From positions 161,377-225,376 of the forward strand of contig NZ_JANCLX010000008.1 in assembly GCF_024295805.1 (NCBI RefSeq): DNA of 64,000 nucleotides, written 5' to 3'. Each line of letters begins with the position of its first letter. Position 1 is the first letter of the stretch. Below the pieces are notes generated by a model that saw only the letters and a program-made list of their open reading frames with translations, was not told the DNA's origin and did not search any database. Shown here in pieces: positions 45,407-53,852 of this stretch. Both the position numbers and the translations under genes were made by a program. This stretch comes from Streptomyces cucumeris (GTDB lineage: Bacteria; Actinomycetota; Actinomycetes; Streptomycetales; Streptomycetaceae).

Positions 45407-46501
45407 TCACGCCTGGCGGCGTGCCGCGATTGCCTCGTACACCATGCCGACCAGCAGCTCGTCGGCGTCCCGGCGGCCGAATTCGGCGGCCCGCCGTGAC
45501 ATGTCGTACAGCCGGTGCGGGTCGCCGAGCACCGGGAGCACATGGCTCTGCACCCACTCGGGCGTCAGCTCGGCGTCGTCGACCAGCAGTCCGCCGCCCG
45601 CCTTGACCAGCGGCTGGGCGTTGAGCCGCTGTTCGCCGTTGCCGATGGGCAGGGGCACATAGGCGGCCGGAAGCCCGACGGCGGACAGCTCCGCGACGGT
45701 CATCGCGCCCGCGCGGCAGAGCATCATGTCGGCCGCGGCGTACGCGAGGTCCATCCGGTCCACGTACGGTACCGGGATGTAAGGCGGCATTCCCGGCATG
45801 TTGTCCACATGCGGCATTTCGTTCTTCGGGCCGACCGCGTGCAGCACCTGGATCCCGGCGCGCTGGAGGAACGGGGCGACCGCCTGGACCACCTCGTTGA
45901 GCCGGCGGGCACCCTGTGAACCACCGGAGACCAGCAGGGTCGGCAGGTTGGGGTCGAGACCGAAGGCCGCGCGCGCCTCGGGCCGGACGGCGGCCCGGTC
46001 CAGGGTGGCGATCGAGCGGCGCAGCGGGATGCCCACGTAGTGGGCGTTGCGGAGCTTGCTGTCCGGGGTGGAGACCGCGACGTACTTGGCGTAACGGGAG
46101 CCGATCTTGTTGGCGAGGCCGGGCCGGGCGTTGGCCTCGTGGACCACGATCGGCACCCCGAGGCGCTTGGCGGCCAGATAGCCGGGCAGCGCCACATAGC
46201 CGCCGAAGCCGACCACGCAGTCGGCCTTGGTGCGCTCCAGGATCTGCTCGGCGGCCTTGATGGTGCCGCGCAGCCGTCCGGGGACGGTGATCAGCTCGGG
46301 GGTGGGCTTGCGCGGCAGCGGCACGGCCGGGATCAGCCCGAGTTCATAGCCGCGCTCGGGCACGAGCCGGGTCTCAAGACCCCGCTCCGTGCCGAGCGCC
46401 GTGATCCCCACGGTCGGGTCCTGCCTGCGCAGGGCGTCCGCGAGGGCGAGCGCGGGCTCGATGTGGCCGGCGGTCCCCCCACCGGCGAGTACGACATGCA
46501 C
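45407..46501 (-). CDS. murG: UDP-GlcNAc:lipid I GlcNAc transferase (MurG)
   Basis: Makes lipid II from lipid I on the inner membrane face. The 364-residue GT28 enzyme has the N-terminal glycine loop LAGGGTAGHIEPALALADAL, CVVGFGGYVALPGYLAAKRL and HEANARPGLANKIG. It also has LLVSGGSQGARRLNEVV and the C-terminal CRAGAMTVAELSAVGLPAAYVPLP. GTG start at 46501, six bases after ftsW. Confidence 0.97.
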   Translation of the reverse strand: MHVVLAGGGTAGHIEPALALADALRRQDPTVGITALGTERGLETRLVPERGYELGLIPAVPLPRKPTPELITVPGRLRGTIKAAEQILERTKADCVVGFGGYVALPGYLAAKRLGVPIVVHEANARPGLANKIGSRYAKYVAVSTPDSKLRNAHYVGIPLRRSIATLDRAAVRPEARAAFGLDPNLPTLLVSGGSQGARRLNEVVQAVAPFLQRAGIQVLHAVGPKNEMPHVDNMPGMPPYIPVPYVDRMDLAYAAADMMLCRAGAMTVAELSAVGLPAAYVPLPIGNGEQRLNAQPLVKAGGGLLVDDAELTPEWVQSHVLPVLGDPHRLYDMSRRAAEFGRRDADELLVGMVYEAIAARRQA

Positions 46502-46507
46502 CGAAAT

Positions 46508-47953
46508 TCACCGCTCTCCGGACGGCCGCTTCTTGACGGGCCGTCTCATCGTCTTCCGTCTCACCCGAGCCAGCTTCTTCCGCAAAGCAGGCTGCCGCAT
46601 GGCCAGCGCCGCCCGCGCGGCGGGCTCTGCCCGTGCGAAGGCGATCAACAGGCCGACGGCGAACATGGTCGGCAGCAGGGCGGACCCTCCGTAGGAGAAC
46701 AGCGGGAGCGGAACACCGGCGATCGGCAGCAGACCGAGCACCGCACCGATGTTGATCACGGCCTGGGCCGTGATCCAGGTGGTCACACCTCCCGCGGCGT
46801 ACCTCACGAAGGGGTCCTCCGTGCGTCCGGCCACGCGGATACCCGCATAGCCTAGAGCCGCGAAGAGGACGAGGACCGACAGCGTCCCCGCCAGGCCGAG
46901 TTCCTCCCCGGTAATCGCGAAGATGAAGTCGGTATGCGGTTCAGGTAGTTCGCCCCATTTCTCCATGGATGCACCGAGTCCTGAGCCGAACCAGCCGCCG
47001 TTGGCGAGAGCGTAGATCCCGTGCACCGCCTGCCAGCACTGATCATGGTCTCCGGGCTCGGTGGCACCGATGCAGGCGAGCCGGGACATCCGGTTGGCAC
47101 TGGTCTTGATGAGCAGCACGCCGATCGCCCCGGCGAACGCCAGCACCCCCACGAACATCCGGGTGGGGGCGCCGGCCAGCCAGAGCAGACCGAACAGGAT
47201 CGCGGTGAGGATGATCGCGGTGCCCATGTCACCGCCCAGCATGATCAGGCCGAGCAGCATGGCCGTGGCGGGCACCAGCGGCACCAGCAGGTGCTTCCAC
47301 TGGGCCAGCAACCGCTTGTCCTGCTTCCGGGCCAGCAGGTCCGCCCCCCACAGCACCAGCGCCAGTTTGCCGAACTCACTGGGCTGGAGGAGGAACGGGC
47401 CGCCGAAGGAGATCCAGTTGCGGTTGCCGTTGACCGAGATGCCCATCCCGGGCACCTGGACCAGGCACATCAGGAAGACCGAGACCGCCAGCAGCGGATA
47501 GGCGAAGGCGCGGTGCAGCTTGATGGGCATCCGCACCGCGAGCAGCATCAGCGAACCGCCCAGTGCCGCCGCGAAGAGCTGTTTGCGGAAGAAGTACGAC
47601 GGGGCCAGACCGGACTGCAGCGCCTTGATCTGCGAGGCCGAGTAGACCATCACCAGACCCAGCACCGTGATCAGCAGCGCACCGCCGAGGACCAGGTAGT
47701 AGGCGGTGAGCGGCCGGTCCCAGGCCCGCCGGGCGCGCGCCTGCGCACGGCGCAGCGACTCCAGTACCGAGGAGCGGCTGGGGCGGCGGGGCGGTTTCGC
47801 ACCGCCGCCGCGCGGGCGCGCGAGGACCGCCGCCCGCCCTCCGGCGCGCACGGCCGCCCGCACGCGCGGCGCCGCGCCCGCGCGGGGCACGGGACGGCCC
47901 GTGCCGGGGGCACTCGGCCGGGACCGCGGGGCGGCGGGCTGGTCAGACGTCAT
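46508..47953 (-). CDS. ftsW: Septal peptidoglycan glycosyltransferase FtsW (SEDS)
   Basis: SEDS-family polymerase working with the class B PBP FtsI at septa. The 481-residue protein has a ~75-residue Arg/Pro-rich cytoplasmic tail, then about ten membrane helices. It includes GLVMVYSASQIKAL, NRNWISFGGPFLLQPSEFGKLAL, HTDFIFAITGEELGLAG and the closing GVPLPLFSYGGSALLPTMFAVGLL, with the catalytic-type Asp in LIMLGGDMGTA. The very basic C-terminus (RKKLARVRRKTMRRPVKKR) is cytoplasmic. Confidence 0.96.
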   Translation of the reverse strand: MTSDQPAAPRSRPSAPGTGRPVPRAGAAPRVRAAVRAGGRAAVLARPRGGGAKPPRRPSRSSVLESLRRAQARARRAWDRPLTAYYLVLGGALLITVLGLVMVYSASQIKALQSGLAPSYFFRKQLFAAALGGSLMLLAVRMPIKLHRAFAYPLLAVSVFLMCLVQVPGMGISVNGNRNWISFGGPFLLQPSEFGKLALVLWGADLLARKQDKRLLAQWKHLLVPLVPATAMLLGLIMLGGDMGTAIILTAILFGLLWLAGAPTRMFVGVLAFAGAIGVLLIKTSANRMSRLACIGATEPGDHDQCWQAVHGIYALANGGWFGSGLGASMEKWGELPEPHTDFIFAITGEELGLAGTLSVLVLFAALGYAGIRVAGRTEDPFVRYAAGGVTTWITAQAVINIGAVLGLLPIAGVPLPLFSYGGSALLPTMFAVGLLIAFARAEPAARAALAMRQPALRKKLARVRRKTMRRPVKKRPSGER

Positions 47954-48008
47954 CTCGTATCCCCTCCGGATTCCCCGCGCGAGCGGCCCGTGCGCGGGGA
48001 CCGGCGGG

Positions 48009-49460
48009 CTACCGGTCGTCCGGGGCCGGGCCGGAGGCCAGGTCGCGGACCGCCGCGGCGAAGGCTTCGCCCCGCTTGTTGTAGTTGACGAACATGTCCA
48101 TCGAGGCGCAGGCGGGTGCCATCAGGACGGTATCGCCCGGCCGGGCGAGCCGGGCCGCTTCGCGCACAGCCGCCGCCATCGCCCCAGTGTCGGTCCGCTC
48201 GAGGTCCACGACCGGGACATCCGCTGCGTGTCGCGCGAGCGCTTCCCGGATCAGCGCACGGTCGGCGCCGATCAGCACCACCCCGCGCAGCCGCCCGGCC
48301 GCCGTCGTCACGAGCTCGTCGAAGGTGGCGCCCTTGGCCAGGCCGCCCGCGATCCACACGATGTGCTCGTAGGCGCCCAACGACGCCTCGGCGGCGTGGG
48401 TGTTGGTGGCCTTGGAGTCGTCGACCCAGGCGACTCCGCCGACGTCCGCCACATGCTCCACCCGGTGCGGATCCGGGCGGAAGGCGCGCAGGCCGTCCCG
48501 TACGGCCGTGGGCGGCACCCCGTAGGCGCGGGCCAGGGCCGCCGCGGCGAGCGCGTTGGCGATGTTGTGGGGCGCCGGGGGGTTCACATCGGAGACCTCG
48601 GCCAGCTCCTGCGCCTGCTTCTGGCGGTTGGCCACGAAGGCCCGGTCCACCAGGATGTTCTCGACGACGCCGAGCTGGGAGGGGCCGGGGGTGCCGAGGG
48701 TGAAGCCGATCGCCCGGCAGCCCTCCTCGACATCGGCCGCGCGCACCAGGTCCTCGGTGGCCGGATCGGCGGTGTTGTAGACGCACGCCACCTGGTTGCC
48801 CTCGTAGATCCGGCCCTTGTCGGCCGCGTAGGCCGCCATGGAACCGTGCCAGTCGAGGTGGTCGGGGGCGAGGTTGAGCACCGCGCCGGAGTGGGCGCGC
48901 AGCGAGGGCGCCCAGTGGAGCTGGTAGCTGGACAGCTCGACGGCCAGGACGTCGTACGGCTCGTCGCCCAGCACGATGTCCAGCAGCGAGACGCCGATGT
49001 TGCCGACGGCCGCGGTGCGCAGTCCGGCGGCCTCCAGGATGCACGCGAGCATCCGCACGGTGGTCGTCTTGCCGTTGGTGCCGGTGACCGCCAGCCAGGG
49101 CGCGGAGTCCGGGCCGCGCAGCCGCCAGGCCAGCTCCACATCGCCCCACACCGGGACGCCCGCCTTCTCGGCGGCCAGGAAGAGCGGGCTGGTGGGCTTC
49201 CAGCCGGGGGTGGTGACGATCAGCTCGGTGCCCTCGGGCAGCGTGTCCCCGTCGCCGAGCCGGACGGTGATGCCCAGCGGCTCCAGCTCGGCCGCCTGGG
49301 CGCGCTGCGGTTCCCCGTCACTGCCGTTGACGACGGTGACGGTGGCCCCGAGGCCCCGCAGCGCACGCGCCGCGGGGACCCCGGAGACGCCGAGCCCGGC
49401 GACGGTGACCCGCCGCCCGGCGAGGTCGGTCACATCGGGTCCGGTGGCGGGAGATGTCAC
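48009..49460 (-). CDS. murD: UDP-MurNAc-L-alanine:D-glutamate ligase (MurD)
   Basis: Adds D-glutamate to UDP-MurNAc-Ala. The 483-residue ligase has an N-terminal Rossmann-like domain (RVTVAGLGVSGVPAARAL) and the ATP site WLAVTGTNGKTTTVRM. It also has ELSSYQLHW, NLAPDHLDWHGSMAAY and the C-terminal VAWVDDSKATNTHAAEASL. GTG 49460 overlaps the mraY stop by 4 bp. Confidence 0.97.
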   Translation of the reverse strand: MTSPATGPDVTDLAGRRVTVAGLGVSGVPAARALRGLGATVTVVNGSDGEPQRAQAAELEPLGITVRLGDGDTLPEGTELIVTTPGWKPTSPLFLAAEKAGVPVWGDVELAWRLRGPDSAPWLAVTGTNGKTTTVRMLACILEAAGLRTAAVGNIGVSLLDIVLGDEPYDVLAVELSSYQLHWAPSLRAHSGAVLNLAPDHLDWHGSMAAYAADKGRIYEGNQVACVYNTADPATEDLVRAADVEEGCRAIGFTLGTPGPSQLGVVENILVDRAFVANRQKQAQELAEVSDVNPPAPHNIANALAAAALARAYGVPPTAVRDGLRAFRPDPHRVEHVADVGGVAWVDDSKATNTHAAEASLGAYEHIVWIAGGLAKGATFDELVTTAAGRLRGVVLIGADRALIREALARHAADVPVVDLERTDTGAMAAAVREAARLARPGDTVLMAPACASMDMFVNYNKRGEAFAAAVRDLASGPAPDDR

Positions 49461-50524
49461 TGGGCCCGCCAGCCCGCATAGAAGAGGCCGAGTCCGACGA
49501 TCACGCACATGCCCTGGATGATCCAGAACCGGACCACCACGAGGACTTCGCTCCACCCCTTGAGTTCGAAGTGGTGCTGGAGCGGTGCCATCCGGAAGAC
49601 CCGGCGCCCGGTGAGCCGGAAGGAGCCCACCTGGATGACCACGGACAGGGTGATCAGGACGAACAGACCGCCCAGGATGGCCATCAGCAGCTCCGTGCGG
49701 GAGCAGATGGCCAGCCCCGCCAGCGCGCCGCCGAGGGCGAGCGAACCGGTGTCCCCCATGAAGATCTTGGCGGGTGAGGTGTTCCACCACAGGAAGCCGA
49801 AACAGGCGCCCATCAGGGCCGAGGCCACGACCGCGAGGTCGAGCGGATCACGGACCTCGAAACACGACGAGGCGTTGATCAGCGTCTCGGAGTTGGCGCA
49901 GGACTCCTGGTACTGCCAGACGCCGATGAAGGTGTAGGCGCCGAAGACCATCACCGAGGCACCGGTGGCCAGACCGTCCAGACCGTCGGTGAGGTTCACA
50001 CCGTTCGACATCGCGAGGATCATGAACAGCGCCCAGATCGCGAAGATCACCGGGCCGAAGGACCAGCCGAAGTCCTGGACGAAGGAGAGCCGGTCGGAGG
50101 CCGGGGTCTGGCCGCGCGCGTCCGCGAAGTTCAGCGAGAGGATCGCGAAGGCGATACCGACGATGAGCTGTCCGGCCATCTTCGCCTTGGCCCGCAGACC
50201 CAGGCTCCGCTGCTTGACGATCTTGATGTAGTCGTCCAGGAAGCCGACCAGGCCCATGCCCGCGAACAGGAAGAGCACCAGCACACCCGAGAAGGTGGGC
50301 TGGCTGCCGGTGATCACCTTGGTCACGGCGTATGCGATCAGCGTGGCCAGGATGAAGGCGATACCACCCATGGTGGGGGTGCCGCGCTTGGAGCCGTGCG
50401 TCCGCGGGCCGTCGTCCCGGATGTACTGGCCGTAGCCCTTCCGGGCCAGCAGCTTGATCAGCAGCGGTGTGCCGATCAGCGTCAGGAAGAGCCCGATGGC
50501 TCCGGCATAGAGGATCTGCCTCAT
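49457..50524 (-). CDS. mraY: Phospho-MurNAc-pentapeptide transferase (MraY)
   Basis: Transfers phospho-MurNAc-pentapeptide to undecaprenyl phosphate to make lipid I. The 355-residue, ten-helix protein has GYGQYIRDDGPRTHGSKRGT, LVGFLDDYIKIVKQRSLGL, the catalytic NGVNLTDGLDGLATG and MAPLQHHFELKGWSE. I give the start as ATG 50524 (MRQILYAGAIGLF), matching homologues. An in-frame ATG at 50593 overlaps the murF stop (ATGA) and would add 23 residues, so coupled initiation there is a real alternative. Confidence 0.95.
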   Translation of the reverse strand: MRQILYAGAIGLFLTLIGTPLLIKLLARKGYGQYIRDDGPRTHGSKRGTPTMGGIAFILATLIAYAVTKVITGSQPTFSGVLVLFLFAGMGLVGFLDDYIKIVKQRSLGLRAKAKMAGQLIVGIAFAILSLNFADARGQTPASDRLSFVQDFGWSFGPVIFAIWALFMILAMSNGVNLTDGLDGLATGASVMVFGAYTFIGVWQYQESCANSETLINASSCFEVRDPLDLAVVASALMGACFGFLWWNTSPAKIFMGDTGSLALGGALAGLAICSRTELLMAILGGLFVLITLSVVIQVGSFRLTGRRVFRMAPLQHHFELKGWSEVLVVVRFWIIQGMCVIVGLGLFYAGWRAQ

Positions 50525-50589
50525 GGCGGGTACGTGCTCTTCTCCCTGGCCTACAGCGACGGCTCCGGCCAGGAGCGTCTGCCCCATGC

Positions 50590-52017
50590 TCATCGGCCGG
50601 TGACCTCACCCTCGAGCAGCGCCTCCGCGAGCTTCTCCAGGCCGACCGACCTGGACGCCTTCACCAACACGACGTCCCCCGGTCGCAGCTCGCTGCGCAG
50701 CAGATCGACCGCTGCCCGCACGTCGGACACGTGCACCGACTCCTCACCCCACGAACCCTCGTTCTTGGCGCCCATGTCCAGCCAGGCGGCCTCCTGGCCG
50801 CCGACCGCCACGAGCTTGCTGACGTTGAGCCGGACGGCCAGCCGCCCGACCGCGTCGTGCTCGGCGAGCGACTCCTCGCCCAGCTCGGCCATCCGGCCCA
50901 GCACCGCCCACGTACGACGCCCCGGTGTAGCTGCGCCCATGGCGACCAGCGCCCGCAGCGCGGCTCTCATGGACTCGGGGTTCGCGTTGTAGGCGTCGTT
51001 GACGACCGTCACGCCGTCCGAGCGCTCGGTGACCTCCATCCGCCAGCGGGAGAGCTGATCCGCCTCGGAGAGCGCCACGGCGATCTCGTCCACGGACATG
51101 CCCAACTCATGGGCGACGGCGGCCGCGGCGAGCGCGTTCGACACGTGGTGCTCACCGTACAGGCGCATGGTCACTTCGCTGCACCCGGTAGGGGTGAGAA
51201 GCGTGAAGGCGGGCCGCCCGCCGTCGGCGAGCCGGACATTTGCCGCGCGTACGTCGGCGCCCTCGCTCTCCCCGAACAGCACCGTGCGCGCCGAGGTGCG
51301 CGACGCCATGGCGCGCACCAGGGGATCGTCGGCGTTGAGCACCGCGATCCCGCCGTCCTCGGCGGACGGCAGTGCCTCCACCAGCTCGCCCTTGGCCTCG
51401 GCGATGGCCCCCCGGCCGCCGAACTCCCCGATGTGGGCGCTGCCGACGTTGAGGACGAGGCCGATCCGGGGCGGGGTGAGGTCCGTCAGGTACCGGATGT
51501 GGCCCTTGCCGCGGGCGCCCATCTCCAGCACCAGGTGCTGGGTGGTCTCATCGGCGGTCAGCGCGGTCAGCGGCAGACCGATCTCGTTGTTGAGCGAGCC
51601 CGGCGTCCACACGGTCGGACCGTGGCGCTGGAGGATCTGCGCGATGAGGTCCTTGGTGCTGGTCTTGCCCGCGGAGCCGGTGAGCGCCACCACGGAGGTG
51701 CCCAGCCGCCCTACGACGGCACGCGCCAGCGCCCCCAGGGCGGCGATGACATCGGGTACGACGATCGTGGGCACCGGGGTGTCCGGCGTGGAGACCGGGC
51801 GGGTGGCCAGGACCGCCACCGCGCCCGCCTCGATCGCGCCGGGCGCGAAGTCATGGCCGTCCACGCGCTCTCCGGCGAGTGCGGCGAACAGGCTGCCGGA
51901 CCGCACCTCGCGGGAGTCGATCACGACCGGGCCGGTGACCTTCAGATCAGGGTCCGGTATGTCGTGCGGCTGCCCGCCGACGAGGCCGGCGATCTCGGTG
52001 AGGGACAGTGCGATCAC
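50590..52017 (-). CDS. murF: UDP-MurNAc-tripeptide:D-Ala-D-Ala ligase (MurF)
   Basis: Completes the cytoplasmic pentapeptide precursor. The 475-residue ligase has the N-terminal domain IALSLTEIAGLVGG, DSREVRSGSLFAALAGERVDGHDF and the ATP site LTGSAGKTSTKDLIAQIL. It also has NNEIGLPLT, NVGSAHIGEFGGRGAIAEAKGEL and VVNDAYNANPESMRAALRAL. GTG start at 52017, 62 bp after murE. Confidence 0.97.
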   Translation of the reverse strand: MIALSLTEIAGLVGGQPHDIPDPDLKVTGPVVIDSREVRSGSLFAALAGERVDGHDFAPGAIEAGAVAVLATRPVSTPDTPVPTIVVPDVIAALGALARAVVGRLGTSVVALTGSAGKTSTKDLIAQILQRHGPTVWTPGSLNNEIGLPLTALTADETTQHLVLEMGARGKGHIRYLTDLTPPRIGLVLNVGSAHIGEFGGRGAIAEAKGELVEALPSAEDGGIAVLNADDPLVRAMASRTSARTVLFGESEGADVRAANVRLADGGRPAFTLLTPTGCSEVTMRLYGEHHVSNALAAAAVAHELGMSVDEIAVALSEADQLSRWRMEVTERSDGVTVVNDAYNANPESMRAALRALVAMGAATPGRRTWAVLGRMAELGEESLAEHDAVGRLAVRLNVSKLVAVGGQEAAWLDMGAKNEGSWGEESVHVSDVRAAVDLLRSELRPGDVVLVKASRSVGLEKLAEALLEGEVTGR

Positions 52018-52079
52018 TGATCACCGCCGGCCGTGCGGGAGAGCTGCCTGGAGGGTGCTGGTGCGCGCATGGCGGTCTG

Positions 52080-53840
52080 TCATCCCTGGTTGTCTTGAGG
52101 AGTGTCCCGGTGCTGTCCGTCCGCCGCGGGGCTGACGGAGTCACGCTGCCTGGTCCGCTCGCTCAGCTCGATGGCCTCGCGGAGAACCTGGCGGTCGTCG
52201 AAGGCGCGGACCACTCCGGCGATGTCCTGGCCGAGTTCATGGCCCTTGCCCGCCACGATGACGGTGTCACCGGGCTCGGCACGGGCCACGGCGGCGGCGA
52301 TGGCGTTCGCCCGGTCCTCCTCGACGAGTACGTCACCGCGCTCGTGCGCGGGCACCTCGGCGGCGCCCGCGAGCATGGCGGCGAGGATCGCGAGGGGGTC
52401 CTCGGAGCGGGGGTTGTCGGAGGTCAGCACGGCGGTGTCGGAGTACCGCGCCACCGCGGCGCCCATGGGGCCGCGCTTGAGCCGGTCACGGTCGCCGCCG
52501 CAGCCGAGGACGGCGTGCAGCTTGCCGTCGGTGACCCTGCGCAGGGCGCGCAGCACCGACTCCACGGCGTCGGTCTTGTGGGCGTAGTCGACCACGGCGA
52601 GGTAGGGCTGGCCCGCATCCACCCGCTCCAGCCGCCCCGGCACCCCGGGGACGGCGGCCACGCCGTCGGCGGCCGTCTGCGGGTCCACCCCGGCGACCAC
52701 GAGGGCGACGACGGCGGCGAGCGCGTTGGCCACGTTGAAGGGGCCCGGCAGGGGGGCCGCGGCCCGCACCGTCTCACCGTTCGGGCCGAGGACGGTGAAG
52801 GTCGAGCCGAGCGGGCCGACCTCGACGCCGTCGGCACGCCAGTCGGCGTCGGGGTGGCCCTCGGCGGAGAAGGTGGTGACCGGCACCTCGGCCTGCTCCA
52901 CCAGCCGCTTGCCGTACTCGTCGTCGTAGTTGATCACCGCGGCCCGGCTGCGGGCCTTGGTGAAGAGCTGCGCCTTGGCCTGGAAGTAGTCCTCCATCCC
53001 GGAGTGGAACTCCATGTGCTCCGGGCTGAGGTTGTTGAAGACGGCGACGTCGAAGACACAGCCGTCGACCCGGCCGAGGACCAGGGCGTGGCTGGAGACC
53101 TCCATGACGACCGAGCGGACGTCGCGTTCACGCATCACGGCGAACAGCGCCTGGAGGTCGGTGGCCTCCGGGGTGGTGCGCTCGGATTTGATCCGCTCGT
53201 CGCCGATCCGGGTCTCGACGGTGCCGATGAGACCGGTGAGACCGCCCTTGTCCTTCGCGGCGGCCCGCAGACCGCCCTCGATCAGGTAGGCGGTGGTGGT
53301 CTTGCCGGAGGTGCCGGTGATGCCCAGCTGCAACAGGGCACGGCCCGGCTCGTCGTAGATCGTGGCGGCCAGCGCGCCCATCCGGCCGCGCGGGTTGTCC
53401 ACCACCAGCACCGGCAGACCGGTGGCGGCGGCGCGCTCGGCGCCCGCCGGGTCGGTCAGCACGGCAGCCGCGCCGAGGTCGGCGGCCTGGGCGGCGAAGT
53501 CCGCGCCGTGCAGCCGGGCACCGGACAGGGCGGCGTACACATCGCCGGGGCGTACGGCGCGCGAGTCATGGGTGATTCCGGTGACCGCGGCCTCGGCCGG
53601 CGCTTCGGGCACATCGACGCCCAGCTGATCCGCGAGTTCCGCCAGTGGGACCGGGCGGACCTGGAAGGGGCGCGGCGCTCCTGGATATTCCACAGAAACG
53701 TCCTTCTGAGGGGTTTGCGACTGATCAGCTTGGGGCACGGCGGTGAGCGTACCCGGGAGACCCGGTCCCCCGCGAAATGAGAGGCCGAACCAAAGCGGTA
53801 CCGGCTCGCGGTTCCCGTGGTCCGGCGTGATCGTCGTCAC
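52080..53840 (-). CDS. murE: UDP-MurNAc-Ala-Glu:diaminopimelate ligase (MurE)
   Basis: Adds the third residue of the stem peptide. The 586-residue protein has THDSRAVRPGDVYAALSG, the ATP loop GITGTSGKTTTAYLIEGG, SSHALVLGRVDGC and FNNLSPEHMEFHSGMEDYF. The specificity motif LTSDNPRSEDP (DNPR) marks a diaminopimelate enzyme; Streptomyces walls carry the LL isomer. GTG 53840 gives a ~50-residue N-terminal extension before the first domain. A later start near MEY-type residues is not available, so the extension stays. It begins 12 bp after ftsI. Confidence 0.96.
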   Translation of the reverse strand: MTTITPDHGNREPVPLWFGLSFRGGPGLPGTLTAVPQADQSQTPQKDVSVEYPGAPRPFQVRPVPLAELADQLGVDVPEAPAEAAVTGITHDSRAVRPGDVYAALSGARLHGADFAAQAADLGAAAVLTDPAGAERAAATGLPVLVVDNPRGRMGALAATIYDEPGRALLQLGITGTSGKTTTAYLIEGGLRAAAKDKGGLTGLIGTVETRIGDERIKSERTTPEATDLQALFAVMRERDVRSVVMEVSSHALVLGRVDGCVFDVAVFNNLSPEHMEFHSGMEDYFQAKAQLFTKARSRAAVINYDDEYGKRLVEQAEVPVTTFSAEGHPDADWRADGVEVGPLGSTFTVLGPNGETVRAAAPLPGPFNVANALAAVVALVVAGVDPQTAADGVAAVPGVPGRLERVDAGQPYLAVVDYAHKTDAVESVLRALRRVTDGKLHAVLGCGGDRDRLKRGPMGAAVARYSDTAVLTSDNPRSEDPLAILAAMLAGAAEVPAHERGDVLVEEDRANAIAAAVARAEPGDTVIVAGKGHELGQDIAGVVRAFDDRQVLREAIELSERTRQRDSVSPAADGQHRDTPQDNQG

Positions 53841-53852
53841 GGCTCGGTCCGC

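Noticed and set aside
50467..52020. Long plus-strand frame opposite murF
   Set aside because: The minus strand has full-length MurF with all motifs, and the plus-strand product has no recognisable fold.
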